Assembly: GCF_005434915.1 (NCBI RefSeq)
Contig: NZ_SKCG01000002.1
Location: 310,948 to 374,947 of the forward strand
DNA: 64,000 nucleotides
DNA from: Aurantiacibacter suaedae
GTDB lineage: Bacteria > Pseudomonadota > Alphaproteobacteria > Sphingomonadales > Sphingomonadaceae
Direction of reading: 5' to 3'
Shown here: in pieces, positions 27,145 through 34,772 of the stretch
Numbering within the stretch: the first letter of the stretch is position 1
Layout of the letters: the number at the start of each line of letters is the position of its first letter
Notes under the pieces: model-generated
The model's input: only the letters and a program-made list of their open reading frames with translations
Database searches by the model: none
What the model was told of the DNA's origin: nothing
Position numbers and translations under genes: made by a program

Positions 27145-27173
27145 CCTATAGTGATCGCACCCGAAGCAGACAA
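27145..27173 (-). promoter_or_regulatory. Candidate sigma-70 promoter for dksA
   Basis: On the minus strand TTGTCT (27168-27173) and TATAGG (27145-27150) are spaced by 17 bp. This would give a leader of about 110 nt before the dksA ATG. Confidence 0.45.
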
Positions 27174-27315
27174 GCGGCAAGTTGATGCTGTCCCGATCTG
27201 TTCAGCGACCGGACGCAAAAACATCTCTGGAAATTAACCAAATATTGAGCACGAGAGTATGACCATCGGGCCATGGGTGCCGGGATTCTCATTTCCGGCT
27301 GCATGGGGACAAACA

Positions 27316-27648
27316 ATGAAACTTGCCAGAAGACAGATATTTGCCAAGGTCACGCCCGCCGACATAAGCGGCGTCGACATGATGGTGGCGCAATGCCTGG
27401 CCGCAGCGGCGCAGGGCGATGTCGAGGCCTATTTTAACCTTGGCGTAGCCTTCTCGACCGGCAGCCATGGGCTGAATTGCGACCTGATCGAGGCGCACAA
27501 ATGGTTCAATCTCGCCGCAGCGGGCGGACATGAGGAAGCCTGCCACTGCCGCGCCGATGTTGCCGACGAAATGACCGCGCGTGAAGTGGCCGAAGCGCAG
27601 CGCCGGGCGCGCGAATGGCTGCGTGCCGATTTTCGCAAGGTCGCCTGA
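27316..27648 (+). CDS. Sel1-repeat-like small protein
   Basis: A 110-residue protein with one Sel1-like repeat unit: AYFNLGVAFSTG followed by IEAHKWFNLAAAGGHEEA. Sel1 repeats are TPR-like protein-binding helices. There is no signal peptide if the start is the ATG at 27316; a further 19 residues upstream are possible. A charged helix (REVAEAQRRAREWLRADF) ends it. Partner unknown. It converges on the DUF482 gene with no gap. Confidence 0.8.
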   Translation: MKLARRQIFAKVTPADISGVDMMVAQCLAAAAQGDVEAYFNLGVAFSTGSHGLNCDLIEAHKWFNLAAAGGHEEACHCRADVADEMTAREVAEAQRRAREWLRADFRKVA

Positions 27649-28788
27649 TCAGCCCTTTTTGAACGGGGTCATTTCCCCCAGCCTCAGTTGATCGAATTCG
27701 ATGCCGCGCCGTTCGGCCTCGACGAATTCGGCCACGGCCCGGCGAAAGTCCGGATGGGCGATATAGTGAAACGAGGTTGTCGCCACCGGCTCATAGCCCC
27801 GCGCTAGCTTGTGCCCGCCTTGGGCGCCGGCTTCGACCCGCTCCAGCCCCAGCTCGATCGCCAAATCGATGGCGCGATAATAACACAGCTCGAAATGCAG
27901 GAACGGCTTGTCGACCAGACAGCCCCAATAGCGCCCGTACAGCGCCCGCTCTCCGATGAAATTGAGCGCCCCCGCCACAGGATCGCCCGCCTCATCGTGT
28001 GCCAATAGCAGCAGAATTTTCTCCCCCATCCGCTCGCCCATCAGGTCGAAGGCATCGCGGGTGAGATAGGGCGTGCCCCATTTGCGCGCGCCGGTGTCCT
28101 GATAGAACAGCCAGAACAGATCCCAATGCTCGGGCTTGATATCATCGCCGCGCAGCGCGCTGACACTGATCCCCTCGTTGGCGGAGGCGCGCTCCTTGCG
28201 CAGATTCTTGCGCTTGCGAGACGACAGTTCCGCCAGAAAATCCTCGAAGCTGGCATAGCCGCGGTTGGTCCAGTGAAACTGGATGTCCTCGCGCCGCAGC
28301 CAGCCTGCATCTTCGAACAGCGCCACCTGCGCCGGTTCCACGAAGGTGGCATGGGCCGACGACCAGCCGTTGATATCGACCAGCTGCGCCGCAGAGCGCA
28401 ACAGCGGGCCAGCCAGCGCCGGATCGCGTAACAGCAGGCGCGGGCCGGTCGCGGGGGTGAACGGCACGCTGATCTGGAGCTTGGGATAATAGTTGCCGCC
28501 TGCCCGCATCCAGGCATCGGCCCAGCCATGGTCGAACACATATTCGCCCTGGCTATGGTCCTTGAGGTAGGACGGCATCGCGCCCAGCAGCGCTCCGCTC
28601 TCATCTTCCAGAACGATTGGCGCGCTTTGCCAGCCGGTGCCGGGGCCGACGCTGCCCGAATCCTCCAGGGCGGTGAGAAACTCGTGACTGACGAAGGGAT
28701 TGTCGCTGCCCGCCAGCGCGTTCCATTCGGCTGCCGGTATCGCACCGACCGAAGGCCGGATTGCTGCGCTGATCTTGCCGCTCGTCAT
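27649..28788 (-). CDS. DUF482 / FemAB-like N-acyltransferase family protein
   Basis: A 379-residue protein of the DUF482 family, related in fold to GNAT and FemAB aminoacyltransferases. Family blocks include NPFVSHEFLTALEDSGSVG near the start, SSRKRKNLRKER in the middle and VEAGAQGGHKLARGYEP near the end. The substrate is not established for the family. It heads a minus-strand cluster (GDPD, RidA, HAD, DUF3572) as the distal gene, 9 bp after GDPD. Confidence 0.88.
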   Translation of the reverse strand: MTSGKISAAIRPSVGAIPAAEWNALAGSDNPFVSHEFLTALEDSGSVGPGTGWQSAPIVLEDESGALLGAMPSYLKDHSQGEYVFDHGWADAWMRAGGNYYPKLQISVPFTPATGPRLLLRDPALAGPLLRSAAQLVDINGWSSAHATFVEPAQVALFEDAGWLRREDIQFHWTNRGYASFEDFLAELSSRKRKNLRKERASANEGISVSALRGDDIKPEHWDLFWLFYQDTGARKWGTPYLTRDAFDLMGERMGEKILLLLAHDEAGDPVAGALNFIGERALYGRYWGCLVDKPFLHFELCYYRAIDLAIELGLERVEAGAQGGHKLARGYEPVATTSFHYIAHPDFRRAVAEFVEAERRGIEFDQLRLGEMTPFKKG

Positions 28789-28797
28789 CCCCGCGAT

Positions 28798-29547
28798 CTA
28801 GGTACGCGACTGGAAGGCTACCACCCCCGCGCCTTCAAGGATGGGCATGGCCCCCGCTTCGAGCGCCGCATCGAGCTTGGCCGGGCTGTCGACGGTCCAG
28901 CTGACCAACGGAGCCTTGCGCGCGATCTGGCGGCGCGACAGGCCGCTCGGCAAGTCGCGCACGTCGAGGGCGAGGAAATCGGGTTTCGCCAGCTCTACCG
29001 CCAGCCGCCGCTTGATCTGGGCCATCAGCGTGGGGCGACCTTCTTCGCTCACCACCAGCCCCAGCGGAAACGACGAGCCGTGCCTGGCAAACCAGCGCGC
29101 CACGCGCGGGTCGAAGCTCATCACGGCGACCGCGCCGCCATACCCCTCGCAATCGCGCCGCACCGCCCGGCACAGCGGGCCAACCGGGCGCTCCCGCTCG
29201 GTCTTCAGTTCGAGCAGCAGCGGCACTTTTCCGCCGACCAGCGCGAGAATGTCGCGCAGCGTGGGGATGGTCTCGCGGCTGCCGCGTAAGGGAATCGCAG
29301 TCAGCTCGCCCACGCTGCGGTCGGCGAGGAGGCCGCTCTCCTCGGTCAGGCGCGCAAGGTCGGCATCGTGGAACACCATGGCGCGCCCGTCGGCGGCCTT
29401 GCGCAGATCGCACTCGATTCCCAGCCCCGCCGCGATCGCGGCCCTGAAAGCCGCCAGCGAATTTTCCGGGCAGCCATCACCGTGAAGCCCGCGATGGGCA
29501 TAGGCATGTCGGCCGATCCAGCCGCAGTCCTTCGCCTGTTGCTCCAT
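28798..29547 (-). CDS. Glycerophosphodiester phosphodiesterase
   Basis: Cleaves glycerophosphodiesters to glycerol-3-phosphate and an alcohol. The 249 residues show the GDPD signatures YAHRGLHGDGCPENSLAAF, GIECDLRKAADG and VFHDADLARLTEESG. There is no signal peptide, so the enzyme is probably cytoplasmic and acts in phospholipid turnover. It is followed by the DUF482 gene and preceded by ridA in the same direction. Confidence 0.93.
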   Translation of the reverse strand: MEQQAKDCGWIGRHAYAHRGLHGDGCPENSLAAFRAAIAAGLGIECDLRKAADGRAMVFHDADLARLTEESGLLADRSVGELTAIPLRGSRETIPTLRDILALVGGKVPLLLELKTERERPVGPLCRAVRRDCEGYGGAVAVMSFDPRVARWFARHGSSFPLGLVVSEEGRPTLMAQIKRRLAVELAKPDFLALDVRDLPSGLSRRQIARKAPLVSWTVDSPAKLDAALEAGAMPILEGAGVVAFQSRT

Positions 29548-29558
29548 CGCCGCCCCGG

Positions 29559-30020
29559 TCAGCCAGCCGCCAGTTCGATCACCGCATCGACCTCGACCGC
29601 CGCGCCGAGCGGCAGGGCCGGCACGCCCACGGCCGCGCGCGCATGTTTGCCAAGTTCGCCGAACACATCGGCCATCAGTTCGGAGGCGCCGTTGGCGACC
29701 TTGGGCTGGTCGGTGAAATCGGCGGCCGAATTGATGAAGGCGCCCAGCTTGACCACGCGGCTGACCCGGTCGAGCGAAATGCCCGCGCTCTCCAGCTGTG
29801 CGAGGATCATCAGCGCGCAGGCCCGCGCCGCCGCCGCGCCATCTTCCAGCGAGACATCATCGCCCAACCGCCCGGTAACCAGCTTGCCATCGATAAAGGG
29901 CAGCTGGCCCGAGACATGGGCCAGATTGCCGCTCACCACCACCGGCACATAGGCGGCAACGGGCGCAGCCGCGACCGGCAGAGTGATCCCCAGTTCCGCA
30001 AGACGGGCAGCGATGGTCAT
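29559..30020 (-). CDS. RidA/YjgF family protein
   Basis: RidA-type proteins hydrolyse reactive enamine/imine intermediates from PLP enzymes. The 153 residues have VSGNLAHVSGQLPFIDG and, near the end, the motif HARAAVGVPALPLGAAVEV with the arginine used by active RidA members. The start at 30020 overlaps the HAD gene by 4 bp (ATGA), so the two are coupled. It is the longer YjgF subtype. Confidence 0.9.
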   Translation of the reverse strand: MTIAARLAELGITLPVAAAPVAAYVPVVVSGNLAHVSGQLPFIDGKLVTGRLGDDVSLEDGAAAARACALMILAQLESAGISLDRVSRVVKLGAFINSAADFTDQPKVANGASELMADVFGELGKHARAAVGVPALPLGAAVEVDAVIELAAG

Positions 30021-30646
30021 GATGGTGCTTTTTCCAGTTGATCGTTGATCCACGGCAGGGCTTCGGCCCAGGTATCTATGCGCGCGTGGGCGGCCCCGGC
30101 CTGGTGCGCGCAGGGCACGTGGGACGCGATTGCCGGTTCGCCGCAAAAGTGCAAGCGGCGCACCTGCGGCACATGTTCCGCCGCCGACTGGTGATGGCTG
30201 GCGATATCGTCGATGAAGACCGCCACGCTTGGGCTGTATTCCTCGACAATCGCGCTCAGCGCGCCGCCTTTCGGCCCTTGGTTCGTGAACACGCGCGCCT
30301 CGATCCCCAGCCGCCGCAGCTGGCGTACACGCGCCTCGTTGCGCGTATCGATCAGGTTGGTAAGCACGACCACATCGGAGTGCTCCTGCAAGGTGTTGAT
30401 CGCCTCGACCGCGCCGGCAATCGGTTGCTGGCTATCCATCTGGGTGTCGAAGAACAGGCCGAGCAGACGCCACATTTCCTTTTCGCCGAGCGGTTCGGTT
30501 TCGCCGTGGCGGCGCATTGCCTCGGCAAAGGCGTGCTTCTCAAGCTCCAGCGAAACCTGGTGTTCGACATCGAGCCACTCGCGAAAATGGCGGACCATGT
30601 GCAGCAGCACTTCGTCGCAATCGGTGACGATAAGCGGGCGGGTCAT
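30017..30646 (-). CDS. HAD-superfamily hydrolase
   Basis: A 209-residue HAD-like phosphatase. Motif I appears as VTDCDEVLL (DxD retained, the usual DGT replaced by DEV), motif II as VVVLTNL, and motif IV near AVFIDDIASH. The substrate cannot be told. It overlaps ridA by 4 bp downstream and the DUF3572 gene by 4 bp upstream, so the three form a tight unit. Confidence 0.85.
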   Translation of the reverse strand: MTRPLIVTDCDEVLLHMVRHFREWLDVEHQVSLELEKHAFAEAMRRHGETEPLGEKEMWRLLGLFFDTQMDSQQPIAGAVEAINTLQEHSDVVVLTNLIDTRNEARVRQLRRLGIEARVFTNQGPKGGALSAIVEEYSPSVAVFIDDIASHHQSAAEHVPQVRRLHFCGEPAIASHVPCAHQAGAAHARIDTWAEALPWINDQLEKAPS

Positions 30647-30894
30647 TCGGGAACACTCCTGTGATCGACCAGCGCCTGCGGAGCAACGCCGAGCGCATCG
30701 GCTGCGGCAACCAGATCGGGTTCGTGCGCGGCAAGAAAATCGAACACCGCCTGATGGGTGGCGCTTTCGCCGATCGCCTCGCGCAAACCGTCGGGCGTGA
30801 GCCCGGTCAGCGCGAGGAAGCGGTCGGCCCGCGCGCTATCGGCCAGTATCCAGCCCAGCGCTGCCAGCGCGAGCGTTGCCCGGTCGGCTTCCAT
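30643..30894 (-). CDS. DUF3572 family protein
   Basis: An 83-residue helical protein matching DUF3572, a small alphaproteobacterial family often found next to divK. Recognisable parts are ALAALGWILADSARADRFLALTGL and VFDFLAAHEPDLV. Function unknown. Its start at 30894 lies 95 bp from the divergent divK start, so the two genes share a control region that holds a GANTC site (30902-30906). Confidence 0.85.
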   Translation of the reverse strand: MEADRATLALAALGWILADSARADRFLALTGLTPDGLREAIGESATHQAVFDFLAAHEPDLVAAADALGVAPQALVDHRSVPE

Positions 30895-30989
30895 GGTTGA
30901 TGAGTCCTTAGGAATTGTCACTTTTCCACAAGCGCGGTAGAGAGAGAGCAGATCGGTCTGGCGAACGACAGGCCGCCATGGGGACAGCA

Positions 30990-31361
30990 ATGTCAAAACG
31001 GATCCTTGTTGTCGAGGATAACGACCTTAACCGCAAGCTGTTCTGCGACGTTTTGCGCGCAGGCGGCTTTTCGGTGGAGCCGGTTGCCGATGGCAAGGAG
31101 GCCATTGCCCGCGCGCGCGCTTTCGCGCCCAATCTGGTGGTTATGGACATCCAGCTGCAGGACGTTTCGGGCCTCGATCTGATCGCGCATCTGAAGGGCG
31201 ACAGCGCGCTTTCCGATGTTCCCGTGCTGGCCGTCACCGCCTATGCCGGCAAGGGCGACGAGGAACGCATCCGGCTTTCCGGCGCGGAGGGATATCTGTC
31301 CAAACCGGTCAGCATCGGGCCGTTCATGGCCGCGGTTAAGGACCTGGTAGGCACGAACTAG
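30990..31361 (+). CDS. divK: Cell-cycle single-domain response regulator DivK
   Basis: A lone receiver domain of 123 residues that in Caulobacter binds DivL and DivJ/PleC and lowers CtrA phosphorylation. Phosphoacceptor Asp53 is in VVMDIQLQD, with acidic pair ED near residue 9, Thr in AVTAYAGKGDEERIR and Lys in YLSKPVS. The GKGDEERIR segment and overall length match DivK closely. The start at 30990 (MSKRILVVE) is preferred; ATG at 30978 would add four residues. ctrA lies 18 kb away in the same window. Confidence 0.93.
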   Translation: MSKRILVVEDNDLNRKLFCDVLRAGGFSVEPVADGKEAIARARAFAPNLVVMDIQLQDVSGLDLIAHLKGDSALSDVPVLAVTAYAGKGDEERIRLSGAEGYLSKPVSIGPFMAAVKDLVGTN

Positions 31362-31466
31362 CCGGGGCCCGCAGGCCGCGCCGCCTTGACAAGCACCCGC
31401 GCTCGGGCTTTGCCCGCCATTATTCGGGCCGTGCGCCCGCGCTAATTTGCAGATAGGACCTTTCTC

Positions 31467-31709
31467 ATGGACCGTGCCGAAGTCGACAGCCGGATTCGCA
31501 CCATCATCGAGCCGTTCAACAAGAAGTCGATGAAGATCACCGATGCCACCAGCTTTGCCGGCGATCTGGAATTCGACAGCCTTACGGTGATGGATTTCGT
31601 CGCCGCGATCGAGGACGAGTTCGACATCATCATCTCGATGAACCAGCAGGCCGAGATCGAGACCTACGGCCAGCTGGTCGACGCGGTCACCGGTATGCAG
31701 GGCAAGTGA
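31467..31709 (+). CDS. Acyl carrier protein dedicated to sphingolipid synthesis
   Basis: An 80-residue acyl carrier protein. The phosphopantetheine serine is in EFDSLTVMDF (usual DSL motif). It overlaps the serine palmitoyltransferase gene by 4 bp (GTGA), and in Sphingomonas and Caulobacter such an ACP supplies palmitoyl-ACP to Spt. It is thus unlikely to be the general fatty-acid ACP. A TTGACA element at 31386-31391 could be part of its promoter. The Shine-Dalgarno AGGA is 9 bp before the ATG. Confidence 0.92.
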   Translation: MDRAEVDSRIRTIIEPFNKKSMKITDATSFAGDLEFDSLTVMDFVAAIEDEFDIIISMNQQAEIETYGQLVDAVTGMQGK

Positions 31710-32941
31710 ACGAACCGATGAGCGAAACCATGACCGCCACCGCGCCGGACCTGTTCGCCAAGTTCGACGAAATCATCCAGATCCGCGAGAACCTGCTGGC
31801 GAGCGGGGTGGAAGACCCGTTCTCGCTGGTGATGGAAAAGGTGCTCTCGCCCACGCGTGCCATCTGCAACGGACGCGACACGATCCTGCTCGGCACCTAC
31901 AACTACATGGGCATGACCTTCGATCCCGACGTGATCGCGGCGGGCAAGGAAGCGCTTGACCAGTTCGGCTCGGGCACCACCGGCAGCCGTGTGCTCAACG
32001 GCACCTATCAGGGGCACCGCGAGGTCGAGGATGCGCTGCGCGAGTTCTACGCCATGGATCACGCCATGGTGTTCTCGACCGGCTATCAGGCCAACCTCGG
32101 CATCATCTCCACCATCGCCGGCAAGGGCGATTACATCGTGCTCGACATCGACAGCCACGCCTCGATCTGGGACGGCTGCGCGATGGGCAAGGCGGAAGTG
32201 GTTCCGTTCAAGCACAACGATATCGAGGCGATGGAAAAGCGCCTCAGGCGCATCCCCGAGGGCGCGGGTATCCTGGTGGTGCTCGAAGGCGTCTATTCGA
32301 TGCTGGGCGACGTGGCGCCGCTGAAGGAAATGGTCGCGGTGGCCAAGAAATACGGCGCGATGGTGCTGGTCGACGAGGCGCACTCGATGGGCTTCATCGG
32401 TGAGCATGGCCGCGGCGTGGCCGAGGATCAGGGTGTGCTCGATCAGGTCGACTTCGTGATCGGCACCTTCTCGAAGTCGGTCGGCACGGTGGGCGGCTTC
32501 TGCGTTTCCAACCACCCCAAGTTCGAGATCATGCGGCTGGTGTGCCGCCCCTATGTGTTCACCGCCAGCCTGCCGCCTTCGGTGGTGGCGACAGCGGCGA
32601 CTTCGGTCCGCAAGCTGATGCAGGCGGGCGAGAAGCGCGCGCATCTGTGGGAGAACTCCCGCCGGCTGCACGCGGGCCTCACCGAGATGGGCTTCACCCT
32701 CGGCACCAGCGAGCCGCAGAGCGCGATCGTGGCGGTGATCATGCCTGATCTGCAGAAGGGCGCGTCGATGTGGGAGGCGCTGCTGCACGAGGGGCTTTAC
32801 GTAAATCTCGCGCGCCCCCCGGCAACGCCTGCGAACATGACGCTGCTGCGCTGCTCGCTGTGCGCCGAGCATTCGAGCGAAGAGGTCGAGACGATCCTCG
32901 GCATGTTCGAACGTGCCGGCAAGGCGGTGGGGATTATCTGA
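31706..32941 (+). CDS. spt: Serine palmitoyltransferase
   Basis: PLP enzyme that condenses serine with a palmitoyl thioester to 3-ketosphinganine, the first step of sphingolipid synthesis. The 411 residues belong to the alpha-oxoamine synthase family: TYNYMGMTFDP, GSGTTGSRVLNGTYQGHREVE, DEAHSMGFIGEHGRG, and the PLP lysine in GTFSKSVGTVGGF. The GTG at 31706 overlaps the ACP stop; an ATG at 31718 is also possible. Presence of this gene fits an organism with glycosphingolipids instead of, or beside, LPS. Confidence 0.95.
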   Translation: MNEPMSETMTATAPDLFAKFDEIIQIRENLLASGVEDPFSLVMEKVLSPTRAICNGRDTILLGTYNYMGMTFDPDVIAAGKEALDQFGSGTTGSRVLNGTYQGHREVEDALREFYAMDHAMVFSTGYQANLGIISTIAGKGDYIVLDIDSHASIWDGCAMGKAEVVPFKHNDIEAMEKRLRRIPEGAGILVVLEGVYSMLGDVAPLKEMVAVAKKYGAMVLVDEAHSMGFIGEHGRGVAEDQGVLDQVDFVIGTFSKSVGTVGGFCVSNHPKFEIMRLVCRPYVFTASLPPSVVATAATSVRKLMQAGEKRAHLWENSRRLHAGLTEMGFTLGTSEPQSAIVAVIMPDLQKGASMWEALLHEGLYVNLARPPATPANMTLLRCSLCAEHSSEEVETILGMFERAGKAVGII

Positions 32942-32974
32942 GGCACGGTCACGCCGAGGACTTAATTTTGTAAA

Positions 32975-33017
32975 ATACTCTCGTCAGAAGGGCGCTCCCC
33001 CTTAATGACGAGAGTAT
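32975..33017. promoter_or_regulatory. Inverted repeat covering the metallophosphoesterase ribosome-binding site
   Basis: ATACTCTCGTCA (32975-32986) and its perfect complement TGACGAGAGTAT (33006-33017) flank a 19-nt loop and end 4 bp before the ATG at 33022. The purine-rich GAGAG near the start codon is inside the 3' arm. Confidence 0.65.
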
Positions 33018-33021
33018 CCTC

Positions 33022-34287
33022 ATGCGCCCGCCCCTCGCGGCCCTTGCCGCCACCCTCAGTCTTTCCGCAGCAGCGCCGGCCCTCGCGCAGGGCGATAGCG
33101 GCGAACAGCGCGAATACGATGTAGCCTTCGTCGCCATTGGCGATACCGGCTATATTCCAGCCTACGATCAGCTCGACGAGGACGACGAGCGCTTCCGCAC
33201 ACTTGGCGCCTACCTCGGCAACGAGGCCTCCGATTGGCTTGAGCACAACCGCGACCTGTCGCAGTTCCGCCCCACGCCATGGCAATTCGAACCGGCGATC
33301 GGCGGCTTCGTGCCCGCCAGCGGGATGTACCCGGTGGCGATGGCCGCGGCCGAGGTCTGCGCGCACGAGGGCTGCGATTTCGGCGCGATCCTAGGCGACA
33401 ACATCTACCCCGATGGTGCCACCCTCGGTGCCGACGGCATTTCCGACGAGCGCCGCTTCCGCGAGATGCTCGACCAGCCTTATGGCAAGTTCGGCGCGGG
33501 CACGCCCGGCTTCACGCTCTATGCGATGATGGGCAACCACGACTGGCATATCTCCCGCGAAGCGACAGATGCCCAGCTCGCCTATCTCCAGGCCCACCCC
33601 AACTTCACCATGCCCGATCTGTTCTATTCGGCGGTGCCCGCCGGAATGGAAGGCGAGCTCGAGATCTTCGTGATCGACACCGAGATGCTGCTTGCCGGGA
33701 CCGAGGTGCGCAAGGATGCGCTCGATGCCGATGGCAACGAACTGCAGGACGGCGGCTTGGACGAATGGCCCGATTACGTACGCGCATCCAATGCCGAGGA
33801 GGCGAACATGGTTGGCTGGCTGACCGAGGCGCTGGCCGCTTCGCAGGCAAAGTGGAAGATCGTGATGGGCCACCATGCGCTGTGGTCGAGCGGGGGCAGC
33901 AAGTACGAGAAGGCGCGCAGCCTGCGCCGCCTCCTGCTGGATCCGATCTGCCGCTATGCCGATGCCTATATCGCTGGCGACGATCACCTGATTGAAGCCT
34001 ACTCAGACGACTGCTCGCTCGTGGCAGGCGCGCCTTCAGAGCCGGTGCCGATGTTCGTTTCGGGTGCGGGTTCGAAATATCGCCAGCAGCATGTGCCCTT
34101 TGCCGAGCAGCAGATCGCCAACAACCCGCAGATGCGCAACCTGTTCTCGCGTGGATCGACCTGGGGCTTCCTGCATGTCGGCATTGCCGGCGATGAGCTG
34201 GTCAGCACGCTATATTCGACCCCGGCCGATCAGTCGGGCCGTCCCGTTGAAGAGGCGCGGTTCACCTTTCCCCATCGCAGCCGCTGA
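33022..34287 (+). CDS. Secreted metallophosphoesterase (purple acid phosphatase-like)
   Basis: A 421-residue protein with a signal peptide (cleavage near ALAQGD). The calcineurin-type metal motifs are present: FVAIGDTGY, ILGDNIYPDG, GNHDW and MGHHALWSSG. The last motif, normally GHxH, reads AGDDHLIE, so one metal ligand may differ. Probable periplasmic phosphatase with unknown substrate. It follows spt but has its own leader with an inverted repeat over the ribosome-binding site. Confidence 0.88.
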   Translation: MRPPLAALAATLSLSAAAPALAQGDSGEQREYDVAFVAIGDTGYIPAYDQLDEDDERFRTLGAYLGNEASDWLEHNRDLSQFRPTPWQFEPAIGGFVPASGMYPVAMAAAEVCAHEGCDFGAILGDNIYPDGATLGADGISDERRFREMLDQPYGKFGAGTPGFTLYAMMGNHDWHISREATDAQLAYLQAHPNFTMPDLFYSAVPAGMEGELEIFVIDTEMLLAGTEVRKDALDADGNELQDGGLDEWPDYVRASNAEEANMVGWLTEALAASQAKWKIVMGHHALWSSGGSKYEKARSLRRLLLDPICRYADAYIAGDDHLIEAYSDDCSLVAGAPSEPVPMFVSGAGSKYRQQHVPFAEQQIANNPQMRNLFSRGSTWGFLHVGIAGDELVSTLYSTPADQSGRPVEEARFTFPHRSR

Positions 34288-34300
34288 GGAACATCAAGGC

Positions 34301-34340
34301 CATGTCGTGCGTCTCCTGAGCAAAGGAGATACACGACATG
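34301..34340. promoter_or_regulatory. Inverted repeat enclosing the ribosome-binding site and start codon of the OsmC gene
   Basis: CATGTCGTGCGTCTCCT (34301-34317) pairs with AGGAGATACACGACATG (34324-34340) at 15 of 17 positions around a 6-nt loop. The 3' arm contains both the Shine-Dalgarno AGGAG and the ATG. In RNA this would hide the initiation site. Confidence 0.75.
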
Positions 34341-34766
34341 ACCACCAATACCGGCAGCGCGCGCTACGAGGGCCTTGGCAAAAGCGGCAAGGGCCACGTT
34401 TCGACCGGCTCGGGCGCGCTGAGCGAGCAGCCCTATGGCTTTTCCACCCGCTTCGAGGATGAGCCCGGCACCAACCCGGAAGAGCTGATCGCGGCGGCCC
34501 ATGCCAGCTGCTTCACCATGGCGCTGAGCTTTGCTCTGGCCAAGGAAGGCTTCGAGGATGGCACCGTCGAAACGCAGGCGAAGGTGAAGCTGGAGAAAGA
34601 CGGCGACGGCTTTGCGGTCACCCGCTCCGACCTCGTTACCAACGCAAAGGTGCCCGGCATCGACGACGCCGTGTTTCACCGCATCGCCAACGAGGCCAAG
34701 AGCGGCTGCCCGATTTCCAAGCTGCTCAACGCCGAAATCACGCTCGACGCCACCCTGACGAGCTGA
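34338..34766 (+). CDS. OsmC/Ohr family peroxiredoxin
   Basis: A 142-residue thiol peroxidase that reduces organic hydroperoxides. The two catalytic cysteines are in HASCFTMALSFAL and KSGCPISKLL. Other family blocks are GTNPEELIAAA and ITLDATL. It resembles the OsmC subgroup rather than Ohr by length and N-terminus. Start codon and ribosome-binding site lie inside a 17-bp inverted repeat. Confidence 0.93.
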   Translation: MTTNTGSARYEGLGKSGKGHVSTGSGALSEQPYGFSTRFEDEPGTNPEELIAAAHASCFTMALSFALAKEGFEDGTVETQAKVKLEKDGDGFAVTRSDLVTNAKVPGIDDAVFHRIANEAKSGCPISKLLNAEITLDATLTS

Positions 34767-34772
34767 CCTAGC

